This document shows positions 42,330 through 51,142 of a stretch of DNA of 64,000 nucleotides, in pieces. The notes beneath the pieces were generated by a model. It ran no database searches, was not told the origin of the DNA, and saw only the letters and a list, made by a program, of their open reading frames with translations. Position numbers and translations under genes: made by a program. Location: NCBI GenBank assembly GCA_963706535.1, contig CAVPMU010000015.1, positions 1 through 64,000 of the forward strand, written 5' to 3'. This DNA comes from RPQJ01 sp963706535 (GTDB lineage: Bacteria > Pseudomonadota > Gammaproteobacteria > Steroidobacterales > Steroidobacteraceae). Numbering within the stretch: position 1 is the stretch's first letter; every line of letters begins with the position of its first letter.

Positions 42330-42395
42330 ATGATATCGATGCAGCGCCAAGGTCTCCCCGACCCAGCAGCAGGCACGACGTCCGTCACCCGATGA
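42330..42395 (+). CDS. 21-codon leader ORF coupled to the res-like gene
   Basis: Short frame starting MISMQRQGLP and ending TTSVTR. AGGGAG lies five bases before ATG 42330, a much better ribosome site than anything before the next gene. Its stop TGA (42393-42395) overlaps the ATG of the restriction gene (42392) in an ATGA arrangement. It is therefore likely to be translated and to feed ribosomes into the downstream start. No similarity to known leaders is recognised; a coding relic is the alternative. Confidence 0.5.
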   Translation: MISMQRQGLPDPAAGTTSVTR

Positions 42396-45300
42396 CCGAC
42401 GCATTCTTCAAGCACCCGATCCTCAACTCCCCGTACGAGTACCCCGGCCGTCATTGGGAACTCGACGAATTCGGCCAGCCCACGCAGAAGATCATCGAGG
42501 CGCGTCGCAAGGTCTCGCTGGTCACGCCCATCCCGAAGCCCAAGAAGCGCACGGCGAAGCAGCACGAGCTGGCGCTGGATGAAGGCAGGGGGCTCTCGAG
42601 CGAGAAGCAGAAATACGATCTCACCTCCATCATCAACGAAGTACGCGGTGCCGTGGACACCTGGCGGCGCCTGCCGGAAAGCCAGTGGCGCGTCACACCG
42701 GAGACGGCTCGCCTGCTGCGTCACTGGCGGCACCATGCCTACAGCGGCGTCCGGCCGTTCTTCTGCCAGGTCGAGGCCGCGGAAACCGCGATCTGGCTCA
42801 CCGAGGTCGCGCCGCATGCTGGAAAGTCGGCAGCAACGCTGCTCGGGCACCTGCAGGCTGCCAACGAGGAAGCCAATCCAGAGCTGCAGCGTCTCGCGCT
42901 GAAACTCGCCACCGGCGCGGGCAAGACGACGGTCATGGCCATGCTGATTGCGTGGCAGACGATCAACGCGGTGCGGCGCCCGTCGAGCCGGCAGTTCACC
43001 CGCGGATTCCTCGTGGTGACGCCGGGCCTGACCATCAAGGATCGGCTGCAGGTGCTGCTGCCGTCCGACCCGAACAGCTACTACGCGAATCGCGAACTCG
43101 TGCCGCACGACCTGATCGAGGACGTGAAGCGCGCCAAGATCGTCATCACCAATTACCACGCCTTCAAATTGCGCGAGACACTGGAGCTCTCGGCGGGTGG
43201 TCGCGCGCTGCTGCGCGGTCGCACGGGCGACGAACTGCAGACCACGGAGACCGAAGGCCAGATGATCCAGCGCGTCATGCCCGACCTGATGGGCATGAAG
43301 CAGATCATGGTGATCAACGACGAGGCGCATCACTGCTATCGCGAGAAGCCGCCGGAGGAAGACGACGAGGAACTGAAGGGCGAGGCCCGCGAGGAAGCCG
43401 AGCGCAACAACAAGAACGCCCGGGTGTGGATCAGCGGCCTCGAAGCCGTGAAACGCAAGCTCGGCGTGCAGCGCGTGCTGGATCTTTCGGCGACCCCGTT
43501 CTTCCTGGCGGGTTCCGGCTACAACGAAGGGTCGCTCTTCCCGTGGACGATGAGCGACTTCTCGCTGATGGACGCCATCGAATGCGGCATCGTCAAGCTG
43601 CCACGCGTGCCGGTGGCGCAGAACACCACCAGCACGGACGAGATGCCCTACTACCGCAACCTCTGGGAGCACGTCGGCAAGGCGTTGCCGCGGAAAGGTC
43701 GCGGCAAGGGTGGTGACTACGATCCCGAGCAGCTTCCGGCGCTGCTGCAGACCGCGCTCGAGTCACTTTACGGCCACTACCAGCAGACCTTCGACCTCTG
43801 GCAGCAGGCCGGCATCTCGGTGCCGCCGTGCTTCATCATCGTCTGCCAGAACACGGCCATTTCCAAGCTGGTCTACGATTTCGTCTCGGGCTACGAGAAG
43901 CAGGACGAGCACGGCAACCGGCGCGCCATCCCCGGCAGACTGAAGCTCTTCAGCAACTACGATGAAAGCACGCTCGAGCCGCTGCCGTACCCCAACACGC
44001 TGCTGATCGACTCCGAACAGCTCGAAGCCGGCGACGCCCTCGACGATCGCTTCCGCGCCATCGCCGCGGACGAGATCGACCGCTTCCGCCGCGAGCTCAT
44101 CGAGCGCACGGGTGACCGCAACGCCGCCGACAACATCACCGACCAGCACCTGTTGCGCGCCGTGATGAACACCGTCGGCAAGGCCGGCGAACTGGGCGCC
44201 GGCATCCGCTGCGTGGTGTCCGTCTCGATGCTCACGGAAGGGTGGGATGCCAACAACGTCACCCACATCCTCGGCATCCGGGCCTTCGGCACCCAGCTGC
44301 TGTGCGAACAGGTGGTGGGCCGCGCGCTGCGCCGCCAGTCCTACGAGTTGAATGAGGACGGCCGCTTCAACACCGAATACGCCGACATCTTCGGCGTGCC
44401 GTTCGACTTCACCGCCAAGCCCGTGGTGGCCCCGCCGCAACCGCCGCGCGAGACCGTCCAGGTGCGCGCCCTGCGTCCGGAGCGGGATCACCTCGAGATC
44501 CGCTTTCCGCGCGTGCAGGGCTATCGCGTGGAATTGCCGCAGACGCAGCTGCGCGCCACCTTCAGCGAATCCTCGAAGCTCGTGCTCACGCCGGAGCTGG
44601 TCGGCCCCACCATCACCACCAACGCCGGCATCATCGGCGAACAGGCAGACCTGGGCCTGCAGCACCTGGACGTGCGCCAGTCCACATTGCTGTTCGAGCT
44701 CACGAAGCACCTGCTCTACACCAAGTGGCGGGACCCCGGCGACGACCCGCAGCTGCACCTGTTCGGCCAGCTGAAACGCATCACCCGCGAGTGGCTCGAC
44801 ACCTGCCTCACGTGCAAGGGCGACACCTACCCGGGCCTCCTGAAGTACAAGGTGCTTGCGGACGAAGCCTGCAACCGCATCACGGCCGCCATCTCCACCG
44901 CGATGGCGGATACCCACCCCATCCGCGCCGTGCTCGATCCCTTCAACCCCATCGGCTCAACGGCCCACGTGCGGTTCAACACCTCGCGTGCGCTGCGCTG
45001 GGACACGCGCGGCCCACCGCCCAAGAGCCACGTGAACTGGGTGATCTGCGACAGCCAGTGGGAGGCCGAGTTCTGCCGCGTGGTCGAGGCGCACCCGAAG
45101 GTGCTCGCCTATGCCCGCAACCAGAACCTCGGGCTGGAGGTGCCCTACCAGTTCGGCTCCTCCACCCGCCGCTACCTGCCGGACTTCGTCCTGCTGGTGG
45201 ACGACGGCCATGGCGCCGCCGACCCCCTCCACGTGGTGGTCGAAATCAAGGGCTATCGCCGCGAGGATGCGAAAGCAAAGAAAGAGGCCATGAATGCGTA

Positions 45301-45442
45301 TTGGATTCCGGGCGTGAACAACCTGAAATCCCATGGCCGGTGGGCGTTCGCCGAATTCCAGGACGTCTACACGCTCACGGAGGATCTGGCCCACGCACTG
45401 GCTGCCGAGGTCGATCGGGTGCTGGCAACGGCAGGGCGCTGA
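42392..45442 (+). CDS. type III restriction (Res)-like DEAD/DEAH helicase with C-terminal nuclease
   Basis: 1016-aa ATP-dependent restriction protein. Superfamily 2 motor: LALKLATGAGKTTVMAMLIA (Walker A near 172-180), INDEAHHCYRE (DEAH near 310-313), LSATPFFLAGSG, and VVGRALRRQSYEL (motif VI). The C-terminal PD-(D/E)XK nuclease shows LPDFVLLVDDG near 929-939 and VVVEIKGYRRED near 947-958. It resembles a Res branch that NCBI names the BPTD_3080 family. It is encoded before, not after, its presumed methyltransferase, with fic between them. No good ribosome site precedes ATG 42392; it overlaps the leader ORF stop. Confidence 0.9.
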   Translation: MTDAFFKHPILNSPYEYPGRHWELDEFGQPTQKIIEARRKVSLVTPIPKPKKRTAKQHELALDEGRGLSSEKQKYDLTSIINEVRGAVDTWRRLPESQWRVTPETARLLRHWRHHAYSGVRPFFCQVEAAETAIWLTEVAPHAGKSAATLLGHLQAANEEANPELQRLALKLATGAGKTTVMAMLIAWQTINAVRRPSSRQFTRGFLVVTPGLTIKDRLQVLLPSDPNSYYANRELVPHDLIEDVKRAKIVITNYHAFKLRETLELSAGGRALLRGRTGDELQTTETEGQMIQRVMPDLMGMKQIMVINDEAHHCYREKPPEEDDEELKGEAREEAERNNKNARVWISGLEAVKRKLGVQRVLDLSATPFFLAGSGYNEGSLFPWTMSDFSLMDAIECGIVKLPRVPVAQNTTSTDEMPYYRNLWEHVGKALPRKGRGKGGDYDPEQLPALLQTALESLYGHYQQTFDLWQQAGISVPPCFIIVCQNTAISKLVYDFVSGYEKQDEHGNRRAIPGRLKLFSNYDESTLEPLPYPNTLLIDSEQLEAGDALDDRFRAIAADEIDRFRRELIERTGDRNAADNITDQHLLRAVMNTVGKAGELGAGIRCVVSVSMLTEGWDANNVTHILGIRAFGTQLLCEQVVGRALRRQSYELNEDGRFNTEYADIFGVPFDFTAKPVVAPPQPPRETVQVRALRPERDHLEIRFPRVQGYRVELPQTQLRATFSESSKLVLTPELVGPTITTNAGIIGEQADLGLQHLDVRQSTLLFELTKHLLYTKWRDPGDDPQLHLFGQLKRITREWLDTCLTCKGDTYPGLLKYKVLADEACNRITAAISTAMADTHPIRAVLDPFNPIGSTAHVRFNTSRALRWDTRGPPPKSHVNWVICDSQWEAEFCRVVEAHPKVLAYARNQNLGLEVPYQFGSSTRRYLPDFVLLVDDGHGAADPLHVVVEIKGYRREDAKAKKEAMNAYWIPGVNNLKSHGRWAFAEFQDVYTLTEDLAHALAAEVDRVLATAGR

Positions 45443-45477
45443 TATACCGATCTCCTATGCATGTGCCGGGCAATATA

Positions 45478-45501
45478 TATAGAAAAACGGCATTATCTAT
45501 A
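45478..45501. promoter_or_regulatory. TATAGA dyad just before fic, probable operator/promoter
   Basis: TATAGAAAAA (45478-45487), spacer CGGC, then ATTATCTATA (45492-45501): the half-sites agree in 8 of 10 positions. It sits four bases before the fic ATG in an AT-rich pocket unlike its surroundings. Fic proteins of this type carry a winged helix, so autoregulation is plausible. No Shine-Dalgarno sequence is visible before the ATG. Confidence 0.55.
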
Positions 45502-45505
45502 CACA

Positions 45506-46600
45506 ATGAACCCCTTGCCCCCCTTGGCGCCCCTGGAGCAGCTGGACCCGACGCGGTTCGAGACCCCGGCCATCCTGAAGCGGGCGCTGAACGCCACCCG
45601 CCAACTGGCCGAGCTGAAGGGCGTAGCGGCTTCCATGCCCAACGAGGGCATCCTCATCAGCACCCTCGGCCTGCAGGAAGCCAAGGACAGCTCCGCCATC
45701 GAGAACATCGTCACCACCCATGACGAGCTGTTCCGGCAGGCCGCCTTCCCCGACACCGCCACCAACCCGGCAGCCAAGGAAGTCGCCCGCTATCGCGAAG
45801 CGCTCTACGTCGGCTTTGGACAGGTCCGTGATACCGGGCTGCTGACCACCAATCACATCACCGCCATCCAGGGCACGCTCGAACCCGATCGCCCCGGCCT
45901 GCGCAACGTGCCGGGCACGGTGCTTCGGGACGGCGCCGGCCGCACGGTCTACACGCCGCCATCGCCCGAACTGCTGCCCGGGCTGATGTCGGACCTCGAA
46001 CACTTCATCAATGACAGTGCGAAATTCGACGCGGACCCGCTGGTGAAAATGGCCCTCATCCACCACCAGTTCGAGAGCATCCACCCCTTCTACGACGGCA
46101 ATGGCAGGACCGGCCGCATCGTCAACGTGCTCTACCTGGTGCGCGAAGGACTGCTGGACATCCCCGTGCTGTACCTCAGCCGCGCCATCATGCGCAGCAA
46201 GCGCGACTACTACGACCTGCTGCAGAGCGTGCGTGAGCAGGGCAACTGGGAAGACTGGGTGCTGTACATGCTGGGGGCGGTCGAGCGCACGGCTGCCGAC
46301 AGCATCGCGACCATCCGGCAGATCAAGGAACAGCTGATGCGCTACAAGCACGGCATCCGGGAAAAGTACCGGTTCTACAGCCAGGACCTGATCAACAACC
46401 TGTTCTCCTACCCTTACACCAAGATCGACTTCATCCAGCAGGACCTCGAGGTTTCGCGCATAACGGCAACGCGCTACCTGGATGAACTGGCAGCCGGGGG
46501 CTTCCTGAAGAAGCGCCGTGTCGGACGCAACAACTACTACATCAACGAACCGCTGTTCCGGATCCTGACCGGAGAGCTTCCACCTGCCGGTGACGACTGA
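45506..46600 (+). CDS. Fic-family AMPylator with N-terminal inhibitory helix and C-terminal winged helix
   Basis: 364-aa protein that should transfer AMP from ATP to a protein hydroxyl. The catalytic motif HPFYDGNGRTGR is at 193-204. The inhibitory helix SSAIEN (62-67, pattern S/T-xxx-E-N) precedes the Fic core, making it an N-terminal self-inhibited (class II) Fic. Residues about 300-360 form a winged helix (YTKIDFIQQDLEVSRITATR, AAGGFLKKRRVGRNNYYIN). The gene lies between the Res-like and Mod genes, two bases before mod, so it belongs to the RM cluster. ATG 45506 is chosen over 45461, which would read through the dyad. Confidence 0.92.
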   Translation: MNPLPPLAPLEQLDPTRFETPAILKRALNATRQLAELKGVAASMPNEGILISTLGLQEAKDSSAIENIVTTHDELFRQAAFPDTATNPAAKEVARYREALYVGFGQVRDTGLLTTNHITAIQGTLEPDRPGLRNVPGTVLRDGAGRTVYTPPSPELLPGLMSDLEHFINDSAKFDADPLVKMALIHHQFESIHPFYDGNGRTGRIVNVLYLVREGLLDIPVLYLSRAIMRSKRDYYDLLQSVREQGNWEDWVLYMLGAVERTAADSIATIRQIKEQLMRYKHGIREKYRFYSQDLINNLFSYPYTKIDFIQQDLEVSRITATRYLDELAAGGFLKKRRVGRNNYYINEPLFRILTGELPPAGDD

Positions 46601-46602
46601 AC

Positions 46603-49395
46603 ATGGCATCGAGAAAGAAACCCGCCGCCCCCAAGTCCGTCGAAGCCCTCAAGCACGACGCCGACAAGCGCAGGAACATCCCCACCGCCGAGCACCAGTC
46701 CGTGCTCGACAAGGCGCAGCAGACGGCCACGCCCGTGCGCTACCCGCGCAACACCGACCTCGACCCGCAGCTCGTCTGGCGCGGCAAGGACGAGCAGGAC
46801 TGGTCGGACCTCGTCGTGCACGCGCCGCCGCTGTACATCCAGGAGAAGGTGCACCCCAAGGCGCTGATCGACGATCTCTCGCGCATGTCGAAGCAGGCCG
46901 CGCACGAGGCGGGCCAGCTCACCGCGGACCTGTTCGCGGACTTCAACGGCATCCCGAAGGGCGTGGACAAGACCGAGTTCTACCAGCACGAGCAGAACTG
47001 GTCGAACCGCATGATCCTGGGCGACTCACTGCAGGTGATGGCCTCGCTCGCCGAGCGCGAGGGGCTGCGCGGCAAGGTGCAGTGCATCTATTTCGATCCG
47101 CCGTACGGCATCAAGTTCAACAGCAACTTCCAGTGGTCGACCACCAGCCGCGACGTGAAGGACGGGAAGGCCGATCACATCACGCGCGAGCCCGAGCAGG
47201 TGAAGGCGTTCCGCGACACGTGGCGGGACGGGATCCACTCGTACCTCACCTACCTGCGCGATCGGCTGACCGTGGCGCGGGATCTGCTGACGGACTCGGG
47301 GTCGATCTTCGTGCAGATCGGGGATGAGAACGTTCATCGAGTGCGGGCGCTGATGGATGAGGTGTTTGGAGATGATAACTTCGTTTCTCAGATCACTATC
47401 GAGAAGACGTTCGGCTCAACGGAACTCTATCTACCGAACGTAAGTGACCATGTCCTGTGGTTCGCGAAGAAAAAGGAATCCCTGAAGTTCCGCACGTTCC
47501 TGCTTCCCAAAGTTGCGGGCGGCGAAGGCGGAGAGGCCTACGCCTTTCTTCAGACCAAACACGGCGAGAGAGTTCGCGCAACAAAGGCTACCGTGGAGCA
47601 GGCTGAGAACAGCCGCTCCTTCAGACTGAGTGACATGACGTCTCAAAGCATTGGACGCACAAAGGGTGAGGGTGCTGCGTCTTGGTTCGGTGTTCAGATT
47701 CGCGGAAGGGAATTGAAGCCGAGCGAGCAAGTGCGCTGGAAGACGAACGAACAGGGAATGCAAAGACTCCTGTGGGCCGACAGGCTTGAGCCAGGGAAGA
47801 ATAGTCTCAACTATGTTCGCTTCATCGATGACTACCCCGCTATGCCGATTCGGAACGTGTGGACCGATGTCGGCAGCAGTCTTGGGGGTGACAAATTCTA
47901 TGTGGTTCAAACCTCCGCCAGAATTATTGAGCGCTGCGTCCTAATGTCATCCGATCCCGGCGACCTCGTGCTCGACCCCACCTGCGGCTCCGGCACCACA
48001 GCCTACGTCGCCGAACAATGGGGCCGCCGCTGGATCACCATCGACACCTCTCGCGTCGCGCTCGCTCTCGCCCGTGCCCGGATCATGGGTGCCCGCTATC
48101 CGTCCTACCTGCTGGCTGACTCCGCCGAAGGCCAACTGAAGGAAGCGGAAGTCACGCGTAGTGCTCCGAGCACCATGCCCACCTACGGCAACGTCCGGCA
48201 CGGCTTCGTCTACGAGCGCGTGCCGCACATCACGCTCAAGTCCATCGCCAACAACGCCGAGATCGACGTGATCTGGGACAAGTGGCAGGCGAAGCTCGAG
48301 CCGCTGCGCGAACAGCTCAACGCCGCGCTCAAGAATTCCTGGCAGGAATGGGAAATCCCCCGCGACGCCGATGCCAAGTGGCCTGACGCCGCGAAGAAGC
48401 TGCACGCCGACTGGTGGCAGGCGCGGATCGCCCGCCAGCAGGAAATCGACAAGTCCATCGCCGCCAAGGCGGAGTTCGAGTACCTCTACGACCGGCCCTA
48501 CGAGGACAAGCGCAAGGTGCGCGTCGCCGGGCCTTTCACTGTGGAGTCACTGAGCCCGCACCGCATGCTGGGCGTCGACGAAGACGACGGGCTGATCGAT
48601 CCGCTTCAGGTGAACGACAAGCCCGTCGGCACGCCCTTCGAGCAGATGATCCTCGAGAACCTGAAGGCGGCTGGCGTGCAGCAGGCGCACAAGGCGGACC
48701 GCATCACCTTCACCGCGCTCACCGGCTGGCCGGGCACCTATATCTGCGCCGAGGGCCGCTACATGGAGGGCGAGGCGAGCAAGCGCGCGGGCATCTTCAT
48801 CGGGCCGGAGTTCGGTACCGTCTCGCGGCCCGACCTCGTCGAGGCGGCGCGCGAGGCGGGCGACGCCGGTTTCGACGTGCTGATCGCCTGCGCGTTCAAC
48901 TACGAGGCGCACGCCAACGAATTCAGCAAGCTCGGCCGCATCCCCGTGCTCAAGGCGCGCATGAACGCCGACCTGCACATGGCCGCGGACCTCAAGTCCA
49001 CCGGCAAGGGCAACCTGTTCGTGATCTTCGGCGAGCCGGACATCGAGATGCTGCACCCGGATGCGGATAGCATTCAGCTGAAAGTGCGTGGCGTCGATGT
49101 GTTCGACCCGTCCACCGGCGAGGTGCGCAGCGACGGTCCCGAGGGCATTGCGTGCTGGTTCATCGACACCGACTACAACGGTGAGAGCTTCTTCGTCCGC
49201 CACGCCTACTTCCTGGGGCAGAACGATCCCTACAAGGCGCTGCGCACGACGCTGAAGGCCGAGATCAACGAGCAGGCCTGGGAGAGCCTGCGCAGCGACA
49301 CCTCACGACCTTTCGAGAAGCCGAAGAGCGGGCGGGTCGCGGTGAAGGTCATCAACCACCTCGGGGACGAGGTGATGAAGGTGTTCCGTGTCTGA
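46603..49395 (+). CDS. type III-like site-specific DNA methyltransferase (Mod)
   Basis: 930-aa adenine methyltransferase of the beta group. The catalytic motif CIYFDPPYGIKFNS is at about 161-174 and the SAM-binding motif VLDPTCGSGTTAYVAEQWG near 452-470, the motif order of beta-class Mod proteins. The recognition region between them (codons about 255-445) is noticeably more AT-rich than both flanks. The long C-terminal part (residues 500-930) has the DRPYEDKRKVRVAGPFTVES region found in this branch. Start ATG 46603 is two bases after fic; the end overlaps the next gene by eight bases. Confidence 0.9.
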   Translation: MASRKKPAAPKSVEALKHDADKRRNIPTAEHQSVLDKAQQTATPVRYPRNTDLDPQLVWRGKDEQDWSDLVVHAPPLYIQEKVHPKALIDDLSRMSKQAAHEAGQLTADLFADFNGIPKGVDKTEFYQHEQNWSNRMILGDSLQVMASLAEREGLRGKVQCIYFDPPYGIKFNSNFQWSTTSRDVKDGKADHITREPEQVKAFRDTWRDGIHSYLTYLRDRLTVARDLLTDSGSIFVQIGDENVHRVRALMDEVFGDDNFVSQITIEKTFGSTELYLPNVSDHVLWFAKKKESLKFRTFLLPKVAGGEGGEAYAFLQTKHGERVRATKATVEQAENSRSFRLSDMTSQSIGRTKGEGAASWFGVQIRGRELKPSEQVRWKTNEQGMQRLLWADRLEPGKNSLNYVRFIDDYPAMPIRNVWTDVGSSLGGDKFYVVQTSARIIERCVLMSSDPGDLVLDPTCGSGTTAYVAEQWGRRWITIDTSRVALALARARIMGARYPSYLLADSAEGQLKEAEVTRSAPSTMPTYGNVRHGFVYERVPHITLKSIANNAEIDVIWDKWQAKLEPLREQLNAALKNSWQEWEIPRDADAKWPDAAKKLHADWWQARIARQQEIDKSIAAKAEFEYLYDRPYEDKRKVRVAGPFTVESLSPHRMLGVDEDDGLIDPLQVNDKPVGTPFEQMILENLKAAGVQQAHKADRITFTALTGWPGTYICAEGRYMEGEASKRAGIFIGPEFGTVSRPDLVEAAREAGDAGFDVLIACAFNYEAHANEFSKLGRIPVLKARMNADLHMAADLKSTGKGNLFVIFGEPDIEMLHPDADSIQLKVRGVDVFDPSTGEVRSDGPEGIACWFIDTDYNGESFFVRHAYFLGQNDPYKALRTTLKAEINEQAWESLRSDTSRPFEKPKSGRVAVKVINHLGDEVMKVFRV

Positions 49396-50143
49396 GCTTG
49401 TTCGTCTCAATCATCCGCCCATCATCGAGGCGGTTGTGGATATCGATTGCGACTTGCCGCCCGACATCCAGTGGGAGCGGTTGGAATCCCAGGTACGCGA
49501 CAGCTACCGCGACACCTATCCAAAATTCCGTAAGCGCTTCAGTCAGCTCCATGAAATCCGGACGGCGGAGGATGCGACCATCGCCGAGACGTCGATGAAG
49601 CAGACTCTAGAGGCATTCCAGCTGATCAAGGACGACGGCAATCAACTGGTGCAGGTGCGACGCCAGGGATTTTCCTTCAACAAGCTCGCTCCGTATCCGG
49701 GCCTGGATACGCTGCTTCCCGAAATCCGCAGGACATGGGAGGTGTTCTGTTCAATCACCTCCCCGCGAATGATCCGACGGCTCCAACTCCGGTACATCAA
49801 TCGTATCCACATCCCGTTCCAGGACGGCGGGGTGGACCTGAACGAGTACCTGCGCTGTGGTCCGAGGCTGCCCGACGAAGATGGAATGGCACTGCTGGGC
49901 TTCCTCAACCAGTACTCCGCAGTCGAGAAGGCATCCGGGCTGCAAATGCAGACAGTGCTGACCGCTCAGTCTGCGGAAGGTGATCGCCTCTCATTGATAC
50001 TCGACAACGCCGCATTCGATGACAAGCCGCTCGAAACCTGCGACTGGCCGGCAATTTCCACGCGAATCGCGGCTCTAAGGGCCTTGAAGAATCGGGTATT
50101 CCAGAACACACTTCAGCCGAAATGCTTAGACCTCTTTCAATAG
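49388..50143 (+). CDS. TIGR04255-family protein
   Basis: 251-aa protein of unknown biochemistry. The opening RLNHPPIIEAVVDIDCDLPP is the TIGR04255 signature; later LQLRYINRIHIP and the C-terminal LDNAAFDDKP also fit. No catalytic motif, signal peptide or membrane helix is seen. Members are sporadically distributed and often lie with two small genes, as here. It overlaps mod by eight bases and the next gene by 22 bases, so translation is coupled and the product may act with the RM system or form its own defence-type unit. Confidence 0.78.
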   Translation: MSELVRLNHPPIIEAVVDIDCDLPPDIQWERLESQVRDSYRDTYPKFRKRFSQLHEIRTAEDATIAETSMKQTLEAFQLIKDDGNQLVQVRRQGFSFNKLAPYPGLDTLLPEIRRTWEVFCSITSPRMIRRLQLRYINRIHIPFQDGGVDLNEYLRCGPRLPDEDGMALLGFLNQYSAVEKASGLQMQTVLTAQSAEGDRLSLILDNAAFDDKPLETCDWPAISTRIAALRALKNRVFQNTLQPKCLDLFQ

Positions 50144-50673
50144 CAGCCGGCGCAAGTGTCCTGGCCAGCTACCCGGGGCTGGCGAGCTACGTTCGGCTGT
50201 CCAATGCCGTGTCCGAGGAGGCGGCCAGCGCCGCCGGGGCCGCGAGGATGATCTACGAGGCCTCCAGGGGCTCGGAGGCCCTGAACGGTGCGAAAGCCAG
50301 GGCGCTGGATGAGCTGGCTGTCCTGGCTGAGGAGTGCGCGAACCCGGACTGGGATGCGCACGGCGCCCTCCCGCTCAACCCACGTGCCCTGTTCCTTGCA
50401 GAACAACTGATTGCTGCGCTGCCGGACGGGCTTGAAGTCCCGGAGGTGGGCGCCGAACCGGATGGTTCGATCTCTCTGGACTGGATGGTGTCGCCCACCC
50501 GCGTGCTGTCAGTAAGCATTGGTCAGTCAAACCGGCTGGCTTATGCGTGGCTGCTGGGGACGGACCGCGAGCACGGCGTCATCGGGTTTGACGGCGCTCA
50601 GGTTCCGGGGCGCCTGATCCAGAAGATCCTGTACATCACGGATCGCACGGATGCTGCCGTCCGGGCTGCCTGA
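50122..50673 (+). CDS. hypothetical protein, partner of the TIGR04255 gene
   Basis: 183-aa protein without a recognised domain. The N-terminal 60 residues are Ala/Ser-rich and helical. The conserved-looking middle (CANPDWDAHGALPLNPRALF) and the part after it (EVPEVGAEPDGSISLDWMVS, VLSVSIGQSNRLAYAWLLGT) suggest a small beta-rich domain. I have seen this kind of protein next to TIGR04255 genes but know no function. It overlaps its upstream and downstream neighbours by 22 and 23 bases, a strong sign of coupled expression. Confidence 0.68.
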   Translation: MLRPLSIAAGASVLASYPGLASYVRLSNAVSEEAASAAGAARMIYEASRGSEALNGAKARALDELAVLAEECANPDWDAHGALPLNPRALFLAEQLIAALPDGLEVPEVGAEPDGSISLDWMVSPTRVLSVSIGQSNRLAYAWLLGTDREHGVIGFDGAQVPGRLIQKILYITDRTDAAVRAA

Positions 50674-51070
50674 GCAAGTTCAGGACGACGAGGATCTCGC
50701 TCGGTTCCTGACGCAGAGCAGCCAGTACTCCAGTACTGGGGTCAAGGCGAATGCCTTTATGCCCAATCCTCATACCCAGGACGTCTCGGTGTTTCGCCAC
50801 GGAGCGTTTCCGCTGGACGGCCTCAGGTCATTGGGGATCTCTGCAACCTCTGGTCGTGCGCTGCATGGGGCAGCGATTGTCAGGGCGCGTGTGGCACGAG
50901 ACACCGGGCTCGCGGTTGATTCCGATGAAATGCCCCCAGCCGGGCCCCGCCACGCGCTGATTCATGGCTGGCCGCAGTTTCCTGGTGATCTGCAGTTGCA
51001 GAAGGCGCAACACAAGGAAATCGCATTGGTCCTGGCGAGCCATGCCGGTCAGATGATTCCGTTGCCGTGA
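50651..51070 (+). CDS. hypothetical protein, third gene of the TIGR04255 set
   Basis: 139-aa protein with no recognised domain. The opening EDLARFLTQSSQYSSTGVKA, then FMPNPHTQDVSVFRHGAFPL and GAAIVRARVARDTGLAVDSD look conserved, and a His-rich end (HALIHGWPQF, QKAQHKEIALVLASHAGQM) could bind metal. It overlaps the preceding gene by 23 bases. It is the last gene of the block: rsmG follows after 72 bases and belongs to the core genome. Confidence 0.66.
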   Translation: MLPSGLPEQVQDDEDLARFLTQSSQYSSTGVKANAFMPNPHTQDVSVFRHGAFPLDGLRSLGISATSGRALHGAAIVRARVARDTGLAVDSDEMPPAGPRHALIHGWPQFPGDLQLQKAQHKEIALVLASHAGQMIPLP

Positions 51071-51142
51071 ACAGTGACAGGGAACTTCGGTGCTCGGCTG
51101 CGAACTCATTCGTCGCAGCTGTCGAGCGGGTACCCTAAGCGG

